5,432 bases of DNA from Shimia_B sp039198835 (GCA_039198835.1 JBCCTH010000188.1:1-5432), one strand, 5' to 3'; counted from the stretch's first letter, positions 1-5,432 are shown. Notes: generated by a model not told the origin, from the letters alone. Numbers and translations are program-made.

Positions 1-135
1 GCGAAAATCGTCGATCTTCTCTGCCGTGCGCGGCATCACCTCGATTGAGAAACCTTCGAGGAGGGCTTCCATCTCCGGGTTGGTGCTATGCTCTTCGGGA
101 GCCGCCGCTCTGGCTTTAAAGTTCAAAAGCGCCAT
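1..135 (-). CDS. Methylenetetrahydrofolate reductase-like protein, N-terminal part only
   Basis: Reading the minus strand from the ATG at 135 gives 45 uninterrupted codons to the window edge. The protein starts MALLNFKARAAAPEEHST and contains the stretch FSIEVMPRTAEKIDDFR at residues 29-45. That IEVMPRTA..I.DF segment resembles the start of the TIM-barrel domain in alphaproteobacterial proteins annotated as methylenetetrahydrofolate reductase, which use a flavin to interconvert 5,10-methylene- and 5-methyl-tetrahydrofolate in the cytoplasm. The start is supported by a GAGGGG ribosome binding site 6 bases upstream. The gene lies 10 bases after the stop of the 98-residue protein on the same strand, so the two are very probably co-transcribed. 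Only the extreme N-terminus is visible: no FAD- or folate-binding residue can be checked. It may be a MetF paralogue tied to a methyltransferase pathway rather than the methionine-cycle enzyme. The reading frame is secure; the product name is an inference from a short match. Confidence 0.62.
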   Translation of the reverse strand, partial: MALLNFKARAAAPEEHSTNPEMEALLEGFSIEVMPRTAEKIDDFR

Positions 136-141
136 CTGGGT

Positions 142-147
142 CCCCTC
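142..147 (-). promoter_or_regulatory. Ribosome binding site of the reductase-like gene, overlapping the upstream stop
   Basis: On the minus strand the bases read GAGGGG followed by six bases and then ATG at 135. The first two bases of the site are the last two of the TGA stop (148-146) of the preceding gene. This arrangement points to translational coupling of the two genes. Confidence 0.6.
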
Positions 148-442
148 ACGCCTTGCCTTCGTTCTGTATGAGCTTGCGCACGCGGGCCGGATCATATTCC
201 GCCTCCAGGCGCGCGGCCTCCGCCGAGGCAATCGAGTGTGGATCGCCTTCCAACGTGTAAGGCGCGCCTTTGCGCCATTCGGCCAAATACGCATCGGTAT
301 CTGATGCGCCAAGTTTCATTGCCGCTGCATCGATGGCTTGTTCAAACCGCTCCGGCAACTGAACTTTCGCGCCCCGTCGCCCCTTGCCGACGATCACTTG
401 CGCCGGAATATCGCGCCAATAAACAATTGTGACATCTGGCAT
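146..442 (-). CDS. 'Virulence factor' family small protein, function unknown
   Basis: This is a 98-residue cytoplasmic-looking protein with no signal peptide or membrane segment. It begins MPDVTIVYWRDIPAQVIVGK, and the YWRDIPAQV core (residues 8-16) followed by LPERFEQAIDAAAM (29-42) and AYLAEWRKG (51-59) matches, from memory, the small alphaproteobacterial family labelled 'virulence factor' in databases (I believe Pfam Virulence_fact). The name is historical and no biochemical role is established to my knowledge. The reading frame is open further upstream to an ATG at 508, but the start at 442 is preferred: a perfect AAGGAG lies 8 bases before it, and the family begins with this segment. The C-terminal third (residues 64-98) is charged and probably helical. 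It is the first gene of a minus-strand operon with the reductase-like gene 10 bases downstream, which suggests a role in folate or one-carbon metabolism. I recall similar neighbourhoods with corrinoid and methyltransferase genes. Confidence 0.82.
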   Translation of the reverse strand: MPDVTIVYWRDIPAQVIVGKGRRGAKVQLPERFEQAIDAAAMKLGASDTDAYLAEWRKGAPYTLEGDPHSIASAEAARLEAEYDPARVRKLIQNEGKA

Positions 443-606
443 GGGCCGTGCTCCTTCATGTGCTGTCTTAGCGGGGCCGCGCCGCGCCCAATGGCACAAT
501 TTCGACAAAACGATCTTCGCCCGCGACTGCGGTGATTTTTGTCAAAGTGTTGCACGGTAGCGCAAACGTCATTAGCTTTCTCACCAACTCGTTATGAAAG
601 GCGCGA
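443..606. promoter_or_regulatory. Divergent intergenic region between the folate operon and ppx-rlmE
   Basis: This 164-base gap separates two divergently read operons, so promoters for both directions are expected here. It is locally more AT-rich around 536-600. A TTGACA hexamer is present on the minus strand (544 to 539) but has no good -10 partner at 16-18 bases. On the plus strand TTGCAC (550-555) with TAGCTT (573-578) at a 17-base spacing is the best pair I see, matching each consensus at only about three positions. An imperfect dyad, TTGCAC-GGTA-GCGCAA at 550-565, could be an operator. No terminator and no RNA gene is evident. The location of a promoter region is inferred from gene orientation; the individual boxes are weak. 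Confidence 0.4.
451..456 (-). promoter_or_regulatory. Strong ribosome binding site fixing the start at 442
   Basis: The minus strand reads AAGGAG, then eight bases, then ATG at 442. This near-consensus site decides between the ATG at 442 and the upstream in-frame ATG at 508, giving a 98- rather than a 120-residue protein. Confidence 0.8.
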
Positions 607-1707
607 ATGATGGCGCCAAAGCGCTCCGGCGATGTGGGCGCGATCCCGGCAACGGTCGAACCGTCTGCGTCGCCGCATAGCTCGGAAGGGTCGCTCTACG
701 CAGCGCTCGATTTGGGCACAAATAGCTGTCGGATGTTGGTTGCTCGCCCGTCGAGCGACGGCTTCACCGTTGTGGATAGCTTCTCGAAGGCGGTTCAGTT
801 GGGCCACGGTCTTGAGGTTTCGGGGCGTCTGTCGCGCGCATCGATGGCGCGCACAGTTCAGGCCATGCGCATCTGCAAGCACAAGCTCAAAAAGCACCGT
901 GTCAGCAAAATGCGCCTCGTGGCCACAGAAGCCTGCCGCCGGGCAAAAAACGCGCGCGATTTCGTGCGCTATGTCCGTCGCGAAACAGGGCTCGCGCTCG
1001 AGATCATCGCACCCAAGGATGAAGCGCGCTATGCCGTGATTTCTTGCGCGCCGCTCGTGTCGAAAAACACCGAACAGCTCCTTGTCGTCGATATCGGCGG
1101 CGGCTCGACAGAACTCGTCTGGATCGATCTTTCCGAGGTGCCAAAAAAGCGCCGCAAGCGTGCGATCATGGGGCTGCATTCGGGTTTTGAGGGCCCCCAT
1201 GACGGGGCGCGTGTCGTTGATTGGATATCGGTGCCGCTCGGTGTTGCAACGCTGCGCGACCAATTTGATGACGTGCGTGATGATGCCGCCCGCTTTGCGC
1301 TGATGAGCTGGTTTTTTGAAGAGAACCTGAGCGAGTTCGCGCCCGTCCAGCAGGATTGGCAACGCGATGGTTTTCAGATTGTCGGCACAAGCGGCACGGT
1401 CACGACCGTCGCCGCGAGCCATCTGGGGCTCAAGCGCTATGACCGCGCAAAAGTTGACGGGACCACGATGACAGCCGACGAGATCGATCTCGTGATCCGC
1501 GATTATCTGAGCCTGGGGCCCGAAGGCCGCCGCACAGACCCGCGCATCGGTCGCGACCGGCACGCGCTGATCATGTCTGGCGCGGCAATCCTCCAGGCTC
1601 TCTTGCGGCTTTGGCCGACCAAAAAGCTCTCTGTGGCGGATCGTGGCCTGCGCGAGGGCCTCCTTTACGCGCAGATGAGCGAAGACGGCGTCTTGAATTT
1701 CAGGTGA
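607..1707 (+). CDS. ppx: Ppx/GppA family exopolyphosphatase or pppGpp phosphatase
   Basis: The 366-residue product is an ASKHA-fold phosphatase of the Ppx/GppA family, which removes terminal phosphate from polyphosphate or converts pppGpp to ppGpp in the cytoplasm. Visible family motifs in order: the first phosphate loop DLGTNSCRM (35-43), VATEACRRAKN (105-115), APKDEARYAV (135-144), the second phosphate loop DIGGGSTEL (162-170), SVPLG (208-212), the adenosine-type GTSGTVTTVA (260-269) and SVADRGLREGLL (342-353). Its length fits the short form lacking the C-terminal HD-like domain of the E. coli enzymes (about 500 residues), so the polyphosphate/pppGpp preference cannot be assigned. The first 28 residues are Ser/Pro/Ala-rich and probably disordered. 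Between the second phosphate loop and SVPLG there is a long basic segment including KKRRKR (180-185). ATG codons at 607 and 610 are both possible after AAAGG at 597-601. rlmE follows after 7 bases. Confidence 0.9.
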   Translation: MMAPKRSGDVGAIPATVEPSASPHSSEGSLYAALDLGTNSCRMLVARPSSDGFTVVDSFSKAVQLGHGLEVSGRLSRASMARTVQAMRICKHKLKKHRVSKMRLVATEACRRAKNARDFVRYVRRETGLALEIIAPKDEARYAVISCAPLVSKNTEQLLVVDIGGGSTELVWIDLSEVPKKRRKRAIMGLHSGFEGPHDGARVVDWISVPLGVATLRDQFDDVRDDAARFALMSWFFEENLSEFAPVQQDWQRDGFQIVGTSGTVTTVAASHLGLKRYDRAKVDGTTMTADEIDLVIRDYLSLGPEGRRTDPRIGRDRHALIMSGAAILQALLRLWPTKKLSVADRGLREGLLYAQMSEDGVLNFR

Positions 1708-1709
1708 GG
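1706..1709 (+). promoter_or_regulatory. Ribosome binding site of rlmE overlapping the ppx stop
   Basis: GAGG begins inside the TGA stop of ppx (1705-1707) and lies five bases before the ATG at 1715. It supports the rlmE start and suggests coupled translation of the two genes. Confidence 0.5.
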
Positions 1710-1714
1710 GCGCG

Positions 1715-2425
1715 ATGACACAAAAGAAAGGCGGCGGGTCGGGGCGGGGCCAGCGCGACTTGAAGGTGAAGGTCAAAAGCGCGCGCGGCCGCAGGCTGAG
1801 CTCGACACGCTGGCTCGAACGGCAGTTGAATGACCCCTATGTAAAGCGCGCGAAAGCCGAGGGCATGCGCGGGCGCGCAGCTTACAAGATCCTTGAACTC
1901 GATGATAAGTTTGGGTTCCTTCGCCCTGGCGCGCGCGTGGTTGATCTGGGCTGCGCGCCGGGCGGCTGGTCGCAGGTGGCCGCGCGCCGGGTCAACGCCC
2001 TGGGGGAGATGCCGGGCAAGCCCGTGGGCTCTGTGCTTGGCATCGATTTGCAAGAGGTCGAGCCCATCGCGGGCGCTGATATCCATGTGCTCGATTTCAT
2101 GGCCGATCACGCCGAAGACGAGGTTAAGGGTTGGCTCGCGGGCAAAGCCGATGTCGTGATGTCTGATATGGCGGCCGCCTCGTCTGGCCATAAACAGACC
2201 GATCATTTGCGCATTATCGCGCTTTGCGAAGCGGCGGCTTATTTTGCCTTTGACGTGCTCGATGAGGGCGGCACGTTCATCGCCAAGGTGCTCCAGGGCG
2301 GGGCTGAAGGCGAATTGCAAAAGCTGCTCAAGCAAAAATTCGTCAAGGTCGCCAATGTGAAGCCGCCCGCCTCGCGTTCGGATTCCTCAGAAAAGTTCGT
2401 CGTCGCGCAGGGGTTTCGCGCCTGA
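1715..2425 (+). CDS. rlmE: 23S rRNA (uridine(2552)-2'-O)-methyltransferase RlmE (FtsJ/RrmJ)
   Basis: This 236-residue enzyme transfers a methyl group from S-adenosylmethionine to the 2'-OH of U2552 in the A-loop of 23S rRNA, a late step of 50S subunit assembly. The SAM-binding motif I is DLGCAPGGWSQV (77-88), and the K-D-K-E catalytic tetrad of the family is complete: K58 in RAAYK, D151 in MSDMA, K191 in FIAKVLQGG and E226 in SRSDSSEKF. It is slightly longer than the E. coli protein (209 residues). The extra length is mainly a Gly/Lys/Arg-rich N-terminus (residues 1-28), likely an RNA-contacting tail, and a short insert around residues 94-104. It is the second gene after ppx, a pairing I know from other alphaproteobacteria. 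The next gene, glpD, starts 100 bases later and is probably a separate transcription unit. The identification is firm. Confidence 0.96.
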   Translation: MTQKKGGGSGRGQRDLKVKVKSARGRRLSSTRWLERQLNDPYVKRAKAEGMRGRAAYKILELDDKFGFLRPGARVVDLGCAPGGWSQVAARRVNALGEMPGKPVGSVLGIDLQEVEPIAGADIHVLDFMADHAEDEVKGWLAGKADVVMSDMAAASSGHKQTDHLRIIALCEAAAYFAFDVLDEGGTFIAKVLQGGAEGELQKLLKQKFVKVANVKPPASRSDSSEKFVVAQGFRA

Positions 2426-2485
2426 TCGCGCGCGCAGAATTTGCAACTTTTCGCCAGCCATGAGAGACAAATGATGCCGCTAACA

Positions 2486-2501
2486 GCCCCCGGGTAGGGG
2501 C
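2486..2501 (+). repeat. Short GC inverted repeat (GCCCC-6-GGGGC)
   Basis: GCCCC at 2486-2490 can pair with GGGGC at 2497-2501 across a six-base loop. A five-pair all-GC stem is stable but short, and no T-tract follows. It could be a weak transcript 3' end for rlmE or part of the glpD leader. Confidence 0.35.
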
Positions 2502-2512
2502 CTTGCGCAAGG
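2501..2512. repeat. Perfect 12-base palindrome upstream of glpD
   Basis: CCTTGCGCAAGG is exactly self-complementary and ends within the GGGAGGG ribosome binding site of glpD, 13 bases before the start codon. It may be a protein-binding operator (the central CG is like LacI-type operators) or, in RNA, a four-pair hairpin touching the Shine-Dalgarno. The symmetry is seen directly; any regulatory role is inference. Confidence 0.45.
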
Positions 2513-2517
2513 GAGGG
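2511..2517 (+). promoter_or_regulatory. Ribosome binding site of glpD
   Basis: GGGAGGG lies eight bases before the ATG at 2526 and fixes the glpD start. Its first two bases are the last two of the 12-base palindrome. Confidence 0.65.
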
Positions 2518-2525
2518 TCGCTGCC

Positions 2526-4094
2526 ATGGAAGAGTATGACGTGTTCATCATTGGCGGTGGCGTGAATGGCTGCGGCATCGCGCGCGACGCAGCGGGGCGG
2601 GGCATCAAAGTGGGCCTCGCTGAAATGAATGATCTTGGCTGGGCCACGTCTTCTTCTTCGACAAAGCTCTTCCATGGCGGGCTGAGATATCTTGAATATT
2701 TCGAGTTCCGCCTCGTGCGCGAAAGTCTCATCGAACGCGAGCGCTTGCTCACAGCGATGCCGCATATCTCTTGGCCGATGCGCTTTGTGTTGCCCTACCA
2801 CACAGATATGCGGTTCGAGAGCACGACGCCGACGTCAAAGCTTTTGTCGTTTTTTATGCCTTGGATGAAAGGGCGGCGGCCTGCCTGGCTCATCCGCTTG
2901 GGGCTTTTTCTCTATGACACGCTCGGCGGCCGTAAAATTCTGCCGCCCACAAAGACGATCTCACTGCGCGACACGCCAGAAGGCGCGCCGCTGCAAAAGC
3001 GTTTTGCGAAAGCGTTCGAATATTCGGATTGCTGGGTCGAAGACAGTCGCCTGGTGATCCTGAACGCGCGCGATGCCCAGGCGCGAGGCGCGACGATCCT
3101 GCCACGCACCAAGGTGCTTGGGGCGGACCGCGGCCATGACGCCTGGACTGTGACGCTTGAAGACGCCAACGGCACCCGACAGATCAGAGCGAAATCGCTG
3201 GTTAACGCGGCTGGCCCTTGGGTTCAGGATGTGATCCGCGCGAAAGTGCGCCAGAACACATCGGAAGGCGTGCGCTTGGTGCGCGGCTCGCATATCGTCA
3301 CGAAACGCCTTTATGAGCATGAGAAGTGCTACTTCTTTCAGGGCGAAGATGGGCGCATCATCTTTGCCATTCCCTATGAGACAGATTTCACGCTGATCGG
3401 CACAACCGATGCCGAGCATGAAGACCCGAGCGTGACGCCCGAGATATCAGAGACCGAGCGCGATTATCTCATCGCGTTCGCGTCGCAATATTTCGCCAAG
3501 CCGCTGAGCCGCGAAGATGTGGTTTGGACCTATTCCGGCGTGCGCCCGCTTTATGATGATGGGGCCTCATCGGCTTCGGCGGCGACTCGCGATTATGTGC
3601 TCAAGCTCGATAAAGAGGGCGGCGCGCCGCTTCTCAACATCTTCGGCGGCAAGATCACAACCTATCGCAAGCTCGCCGAGCACGCGCTTGAAAAGCTGGG
3701 GCAGGGCCTGCCATTGCCGGGCGCGCCGTGGACAGCCGGGGTTGCGATGCCTGGCGGTGATTTCGATGTTGCCGAGACCGCCGCGCTAACAACAAAACTC
3801 GCCAAGGATTACCCCTTTCTTTCAGAGAGTTGGGCAAAAAGGCTCATGCGCGCCTATGGCCGTGATGCCTGGGCCCTTTTGGGTGACGCCACGGCCCCCG
3901 CCGATCTTGGCAAGGCGTTTGGCGCGACGCTCACACAGCGCGAAGTCGATTGGCTCATCGCGCATGAGTTTGTTGAAACGTCCGATGATGTTCTTTGGCG
4001 GCGTTCAAAGCTCGGGCTGCGTCTTGATGCGCCCCAGGTCGAGGCGCTCGCGCTTTACGTGCAAGATGCCGTGGCGCAGGCAAAAGCGGCCTAA
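2526..4094 (+). CDS. glpD: Aerobic glycerol-3-phosphate dehydrogenase (FAD, quinone-linked) GlpD
   Basis: This 522-residue flavoenzyme oxidises sn-glycerol-3-phosphate to dihydroxyacetone phosphate and passes electrons to the quinone pool at the inner face of the cytoplasmic membrane. The N-terminal FAD-binding Rossmann motif is VFIIGGGVNGCGIARDAAGR (6-25). The GlpD signature STKLFHGGLRYLE spans 45-57, with R54 matching the family's active-site arginine. NAAGPW is at 227-232, YSGVRPLYDD at 336-345, and the FAD-contacting GGKITTYRKLAE at 374-385. The C-terminal helical domain (about 405-522) carries HEFVETSDDVLWRRSKLGLRL near its end, typical of the family. It is about 20 residues longer than E. 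coli GlpD (501); most of the difference appears to be an insertion near residues 96-116, before RPAWLIRLGLFLYD. The start is fixed by GGGAGGG eight bases upstream. glpK follows 30 bases after the stop, so both probably form one operon. Confidence 0.97.
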   Translation: MEEYDVFIIGGGVNGCGIARDAAGRGIKVGLAEMNDLGWATSSSSTKLFHGGLRYLEYFEFRLVRESLIERERLLTAMPHISWPMRFVLPYHTDMRFESTTPTSKLLSFFMPWMKGRRPAWLIRLGLFLYDTLGGRKILPPTKTISLRDTPEGAPLQKRFAKAFEYSDCWVEDSRLVILNARDAQARGATILPRTKVLGADRGHDAWTVTLEDANGTRQIRAKSLVNAAGPWVQDVIRAKVRQNTSEGVRLVRGSHIVTKRLYEHEKCYFFQGEDGRIIFAIPYETDFTLIGTTDAEHEDPSVTPEISETERDYLIAFASQYFAKPLSREDVVWTYSGVRPLYDDGASSASAATRDYVLKLDKEGGAPLLNIFGGKITTYRKLAEHALEKLGQGLPLPGAPWTAGVAMPGGDFDVAETAALTTKLAKDYPFLSESWAKRLMRAYGRDAWALLGDATAPADLGKAFGATLTQREVDWLIAHEFVETSDDVLWRRSKLGLRLDAPQVEALALYVQDAVAQAKAA

Positions 4095-4111
4095 ACGCGA
4101 TAAGAAGATAA

Positions 4112-4120
4112 GGGGGAGGG
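4112..4120 (+). promoter_or_regulatory. Ribosome binding site of glpK
   Basis: The purine run GGGGGAGGG contains GGAGG at 4115-4119, five bases before the ATG at 4125. It lies in the 30-base glpD-glpK gap, which shows no promoter or terminator and so supports co-transcription. Confidence 0.65.
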
Positions 4121-4124
4121 TGAG

Positions 4125-5432
4125 ATGAGCTACATCATCGCCATCGATCAGGGGACAACATCGAGCCGCGCGATCATCTTCGATGCGAGCATGACGCCCA
4201 TCGCGACCGCGCAGGAGGAATTCCCCCAACATTATCCCGCCTCGGGCTGGGTCGAGCATGATCCGGCTGATCTTTGGTCGACGGTCGTTGCGACAACGCG
4301 GGCGGTTCTTGAGCGCGCCGGCCTGCGCGCCACAGACATCGCCGCCATCGGGATCACCAATCAGCGCGAAACGACCCTTGTCTGGGACCGTGAGACAGGC
4401 CAGCCGATCCATAACGCGATCGTTTGGCAAGATCGTCGGACAGAGCCGTTCTGCCGCGTTCTGCGCGAGGAAGGTTTTGAACCGACGATCAGCGAAAAAA
4501 CGGGGCTCTTGGCCGACCCTTATTTCAGCGGCACGAAGGTTCGCTACATCCTGGAAAATGTCACCGGGGCGCAAGAGGCCGCCGAGGCTGGCAAGCTCGC
4601 GTTTGGCACAGTCGACAGCTATCTGATTTGGCGGCTCACGGGCGGCGCGCGCCATGTCACCGATGCCACAAATGCCGCGCGCACCATGCTTTATGACATT
4701 GAACAGGGGCGTTGGTCTTCCACGATATGCGCGCGGCTCGGCATCCCCATGGCGATGCTCCCGGAGGTGCTCGATTGCGATGCGCATTTCGGCGACACGC
4801 GCGCCGATCTCTTTGGCGCGTCTTTGCCGATCCGCGGGGTTGCGGGCGATCAACAGGCGGCAACGATCGGCCAGGCCTGTTTTGAGCCCGGCATGCTCAA
4901 AAGCACTTACGGCACCGGTTGTTTCGCGCTTCTCAATACCGGCTCTACGCTGGTCAAAAGCCGCAATCGCCTTCTGGGCACAATCGCCTATCAACTTGGT
5001 GGTGAGACGACCTATGCACTCGAAGGATCGATCTTCATCGCGGGCGCGGTGGTGCAATGGCTGCGCGACGGTCTCAAGATCATTCGCGATGCCTCAGAAA
5101 CCCAGCCGCTCGCAGAAAAAGCCGATCCCGGGCAAGAGGTTTTTCTCGTGCCAGCGTTCACGGGGCTCGGCGCCCCTTATTGGGATGCCGATTGCCGCGG
5201 CGCGATCTACGGGCTGACGCGCGCAACCGGGCCCGAAGAATTCGCCAAAGCGGCGCTTGAGAGCGTGGGCTTTCAGACCCGCGATCTCTGGGAGGCCATG
5301 CGCGCCGATAGGGGCGCGCAAGGCGAAGCGGTTTTGCGGGTAGATGGCGGGATGAGCGCAAGCGATTGGACGATGCAATTTCTCAGCGATATCTTGGGGG
5401 CTGCCGTGGATCGCCCCAAAGTCTTGGAGACA
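4125..5432 (+). CDS. glpK: Glycerol kinase GlpK, C-terminus beyond the window
   Basis: GlpK phosphorylates glycerol with ATP to sn-glycerol-3-phosphate, the substrate of GlpD next door. The window holds 436 codons of an FGGY-family kinase usually near 500 residues, so roughly 60 are missing and no stop is seen. Visible motifs: the phosphate loop DQGTTSSRA (8-16), glycerol-binding R81-E82 in ITNQRETT, Y133 in PYFSGTK, D242-Q243 in GVAGDQQAA, the ATP-site GTGCF (263-267), ALEGSIFIAGAVVQWLRD (298-315), the second FGGY signature across GAIYGL..EEFAKAALE (359-379), and DGGMSAS (407-413). Position 141 is Tyr where the first FGGY signature usually has Trp. The Gly-rich loop GGKGGTR that binds the inhibitor fructose-1,6-bisphosphate in E. 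coli appears absent: residues 227-238 read ADLFGASLPIRG. The part corresponding to the E. coli IIA-Glc contact lies outside the window. The frame stays open and intact to the last base. Confidence 0.96.
   Translation, partial: MSYIIAIDQGTTSSRAIIFDASMTPIATAQEEFPQHYPASGWVEHDPADLWSTVVATTRAVLERAGLRATDIAAIGITNQRETTLVWDRETGQPIHNAIVWQDRRTEPFCRVLREEGFEPTISEKTGLLADPYFSGTKVRYILENVTGAQEAAEAGKLAFGTVDSYLIWRLTGGARHVTDATNAARTMLYDIEQGRWSSTICARLGIPMAMLPEVLDCDAHFGDTRADLFGASLPIRGVAGDQQAATIGQACFEPGMLKSTYGTGCFALLNTGSTLVKSRNRLLGTIAYQLGGETTYALEGSIFIAGAVVQWLRDGLKIIRDASETQPLAEKADPGQEVFLVPAFTGLGAPYWDADCRGAIYGLTRATGPEEFAKAALESVGFQTRDLWEAMRADRGAQGEAVLRVDGGMSASDWTMQFLSDILGAAVDRPKVLET

Larger units (their letters stand above)
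2426..2525 (+). promoter_or_regulatory. rlmE-glpD gap, likely promoter and leader of glpDK
   Basis: This 100-base gap is the only space upstream of the glycerol genes, so a glpDK promoter probably sits here. TTGCAA at 2441-2446 could be a -35 box, but the bases 17 later (2464-2469, GAGACA) are a poor -10. The second half holds a GC hairpin, a palindrome and the glpD ribosome binding site, listed separately. No T-run follows either structure, so a classical Rho-independent terminator for rlmE is not supported. Read-through from ppx-rlmE into glpD cannot be excluded. Confidence 0.35.

Noticed and set aside
443..508. Upstream in-frame ATG at 508 giving a 120-residue 'virulence factor' protein
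   Set aside because: The extra 22 residues (MSKLCHWARRGPAKTAHEGA...) do not look like the family, and a near-perfect AAGGAG sits eight bases before the inner ATG at 442.
539..545. TTGACA hexamer on the minus strand as a confident -35 box for the left operon
   Set aside because: No reasonable -10 hexamer lies 16-18 bases downstream on that strand, so it is mentioned only as a weak candidate within the intergenic region.
592..1776. 394-codon open frame on the minus strand opposite ppx
   Set aside because: It lies antisense to a clear Ppx/GppA gene, its translation is rich in His, Arg, Cys and Ala with no recognisable domain, and it lacks a ribosome binding site. Such frames are common opposite GC-rich codons.
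1700..2335. 211-codon open frame on the minus strand opposite rlmE
   Set aside because: rlmE has the full K-D-K-E tetrad and SAM motif in the plus frame, so this is its antisense shadow with no family resemblance.
2426..2512. Rho-independent terminator after rlmE
   Set aside because: Short GC inverted repeats exist, but neither is followed by a T-run, and the second overlaps the glpD ribosome binding site.
4545..4545. Trp to Tyr change at GlpK residue 141 as a sign of a defective kinase
   Set aside because: It is a conservative aromatic change in the first FGGY signature and all glycerol-, phosphate- and ATP-site motifs visible here are intact, so loss of function is not supported.
4005..5057. 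350-codon open frame on the minus strand opposite glpK and the end of glpD
   Set aside because: It overlaps two firmly identified genes and has Arg-rich shadow composition. It also spans the glpD-glpK junction without any sign of its own start signals.

Overview
The window is ordinary, GC-rich bacterial chromosome, most likely from an alphaproteobacterium. Reasons: the adjacent Ppx/GppA phosphatase and RlmE (FtsJ) genes, a small 'virulence factor' family protein next to a methylenetetrahydrofolate-reductase-like gene (combinations I associate with Rhodobacterales and Rhizobiales), dense coding, and a codon style rich in GCG, CGC, CTC and GAT. The order cannot be fixed from this sequence alone.

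Layout. Positions 1-442 hold two minus-strand genes reading out of the left edge: a 98-residue 'virulence factor' family protein (146-442) and, 10 bases downstream, the N-terminal 45 codons of a methylenetetrahydrofolate-reductase-like protein (135 to 1, cut by the window edge). Positions 443-606 are a divergent intergenic region that must carry start signals for both directions. Positions 607-2425 form a plus-strand pair: a Ppx/GppA-type exopolyphosphatase or pppGpp phosphatase (607-1707), then rlmE, the 23S rRNA U2552 2'-O-methyltransferase (1715-2425), 7 bases apart. Positions 2426-2525 are a 100-base gap with a small GC hairpin and a perfect 12-base palindrome abutting the next ribosome binding site. 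Positions 2526-5432 hold glpD (aerobic FAD glycerol-3-phosphate dehydrogenase, 522 residues) and glpK (glycerol kinase, 436 codons present, C-terminus beyond the window).

How they work together. GlpK phosphorylates glycerol to sn-glycerol-3-phosphate and GlpD oxidises it to dihydroxyacetone phosphate, passing electrons to the quinone pool, so the right half is a compact glycerol catabolism operon. No glpF transporter or glpR repressor lies inside the window. The ppx-rlmE pair is a housekeeping unit (phosphate/alarmone metabolism and ribosome maturation). The left pair probably belongs to a one-carbon/folate operon continuing to the left.

I see no RNA genes, mobile elements, CRISPR arrays or long repeats, and no gene-free stretch over 300 bases. 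I found no convincing new system. The points worth a second look are modest: the uncharacterised 98-residue protein, the palindrome upstream of glpD, an apparent insertion in GlpD, an apparent insertion in Ppx, and the apparent absence of the fructose-1,6-bisphosphate loop in GlpK.
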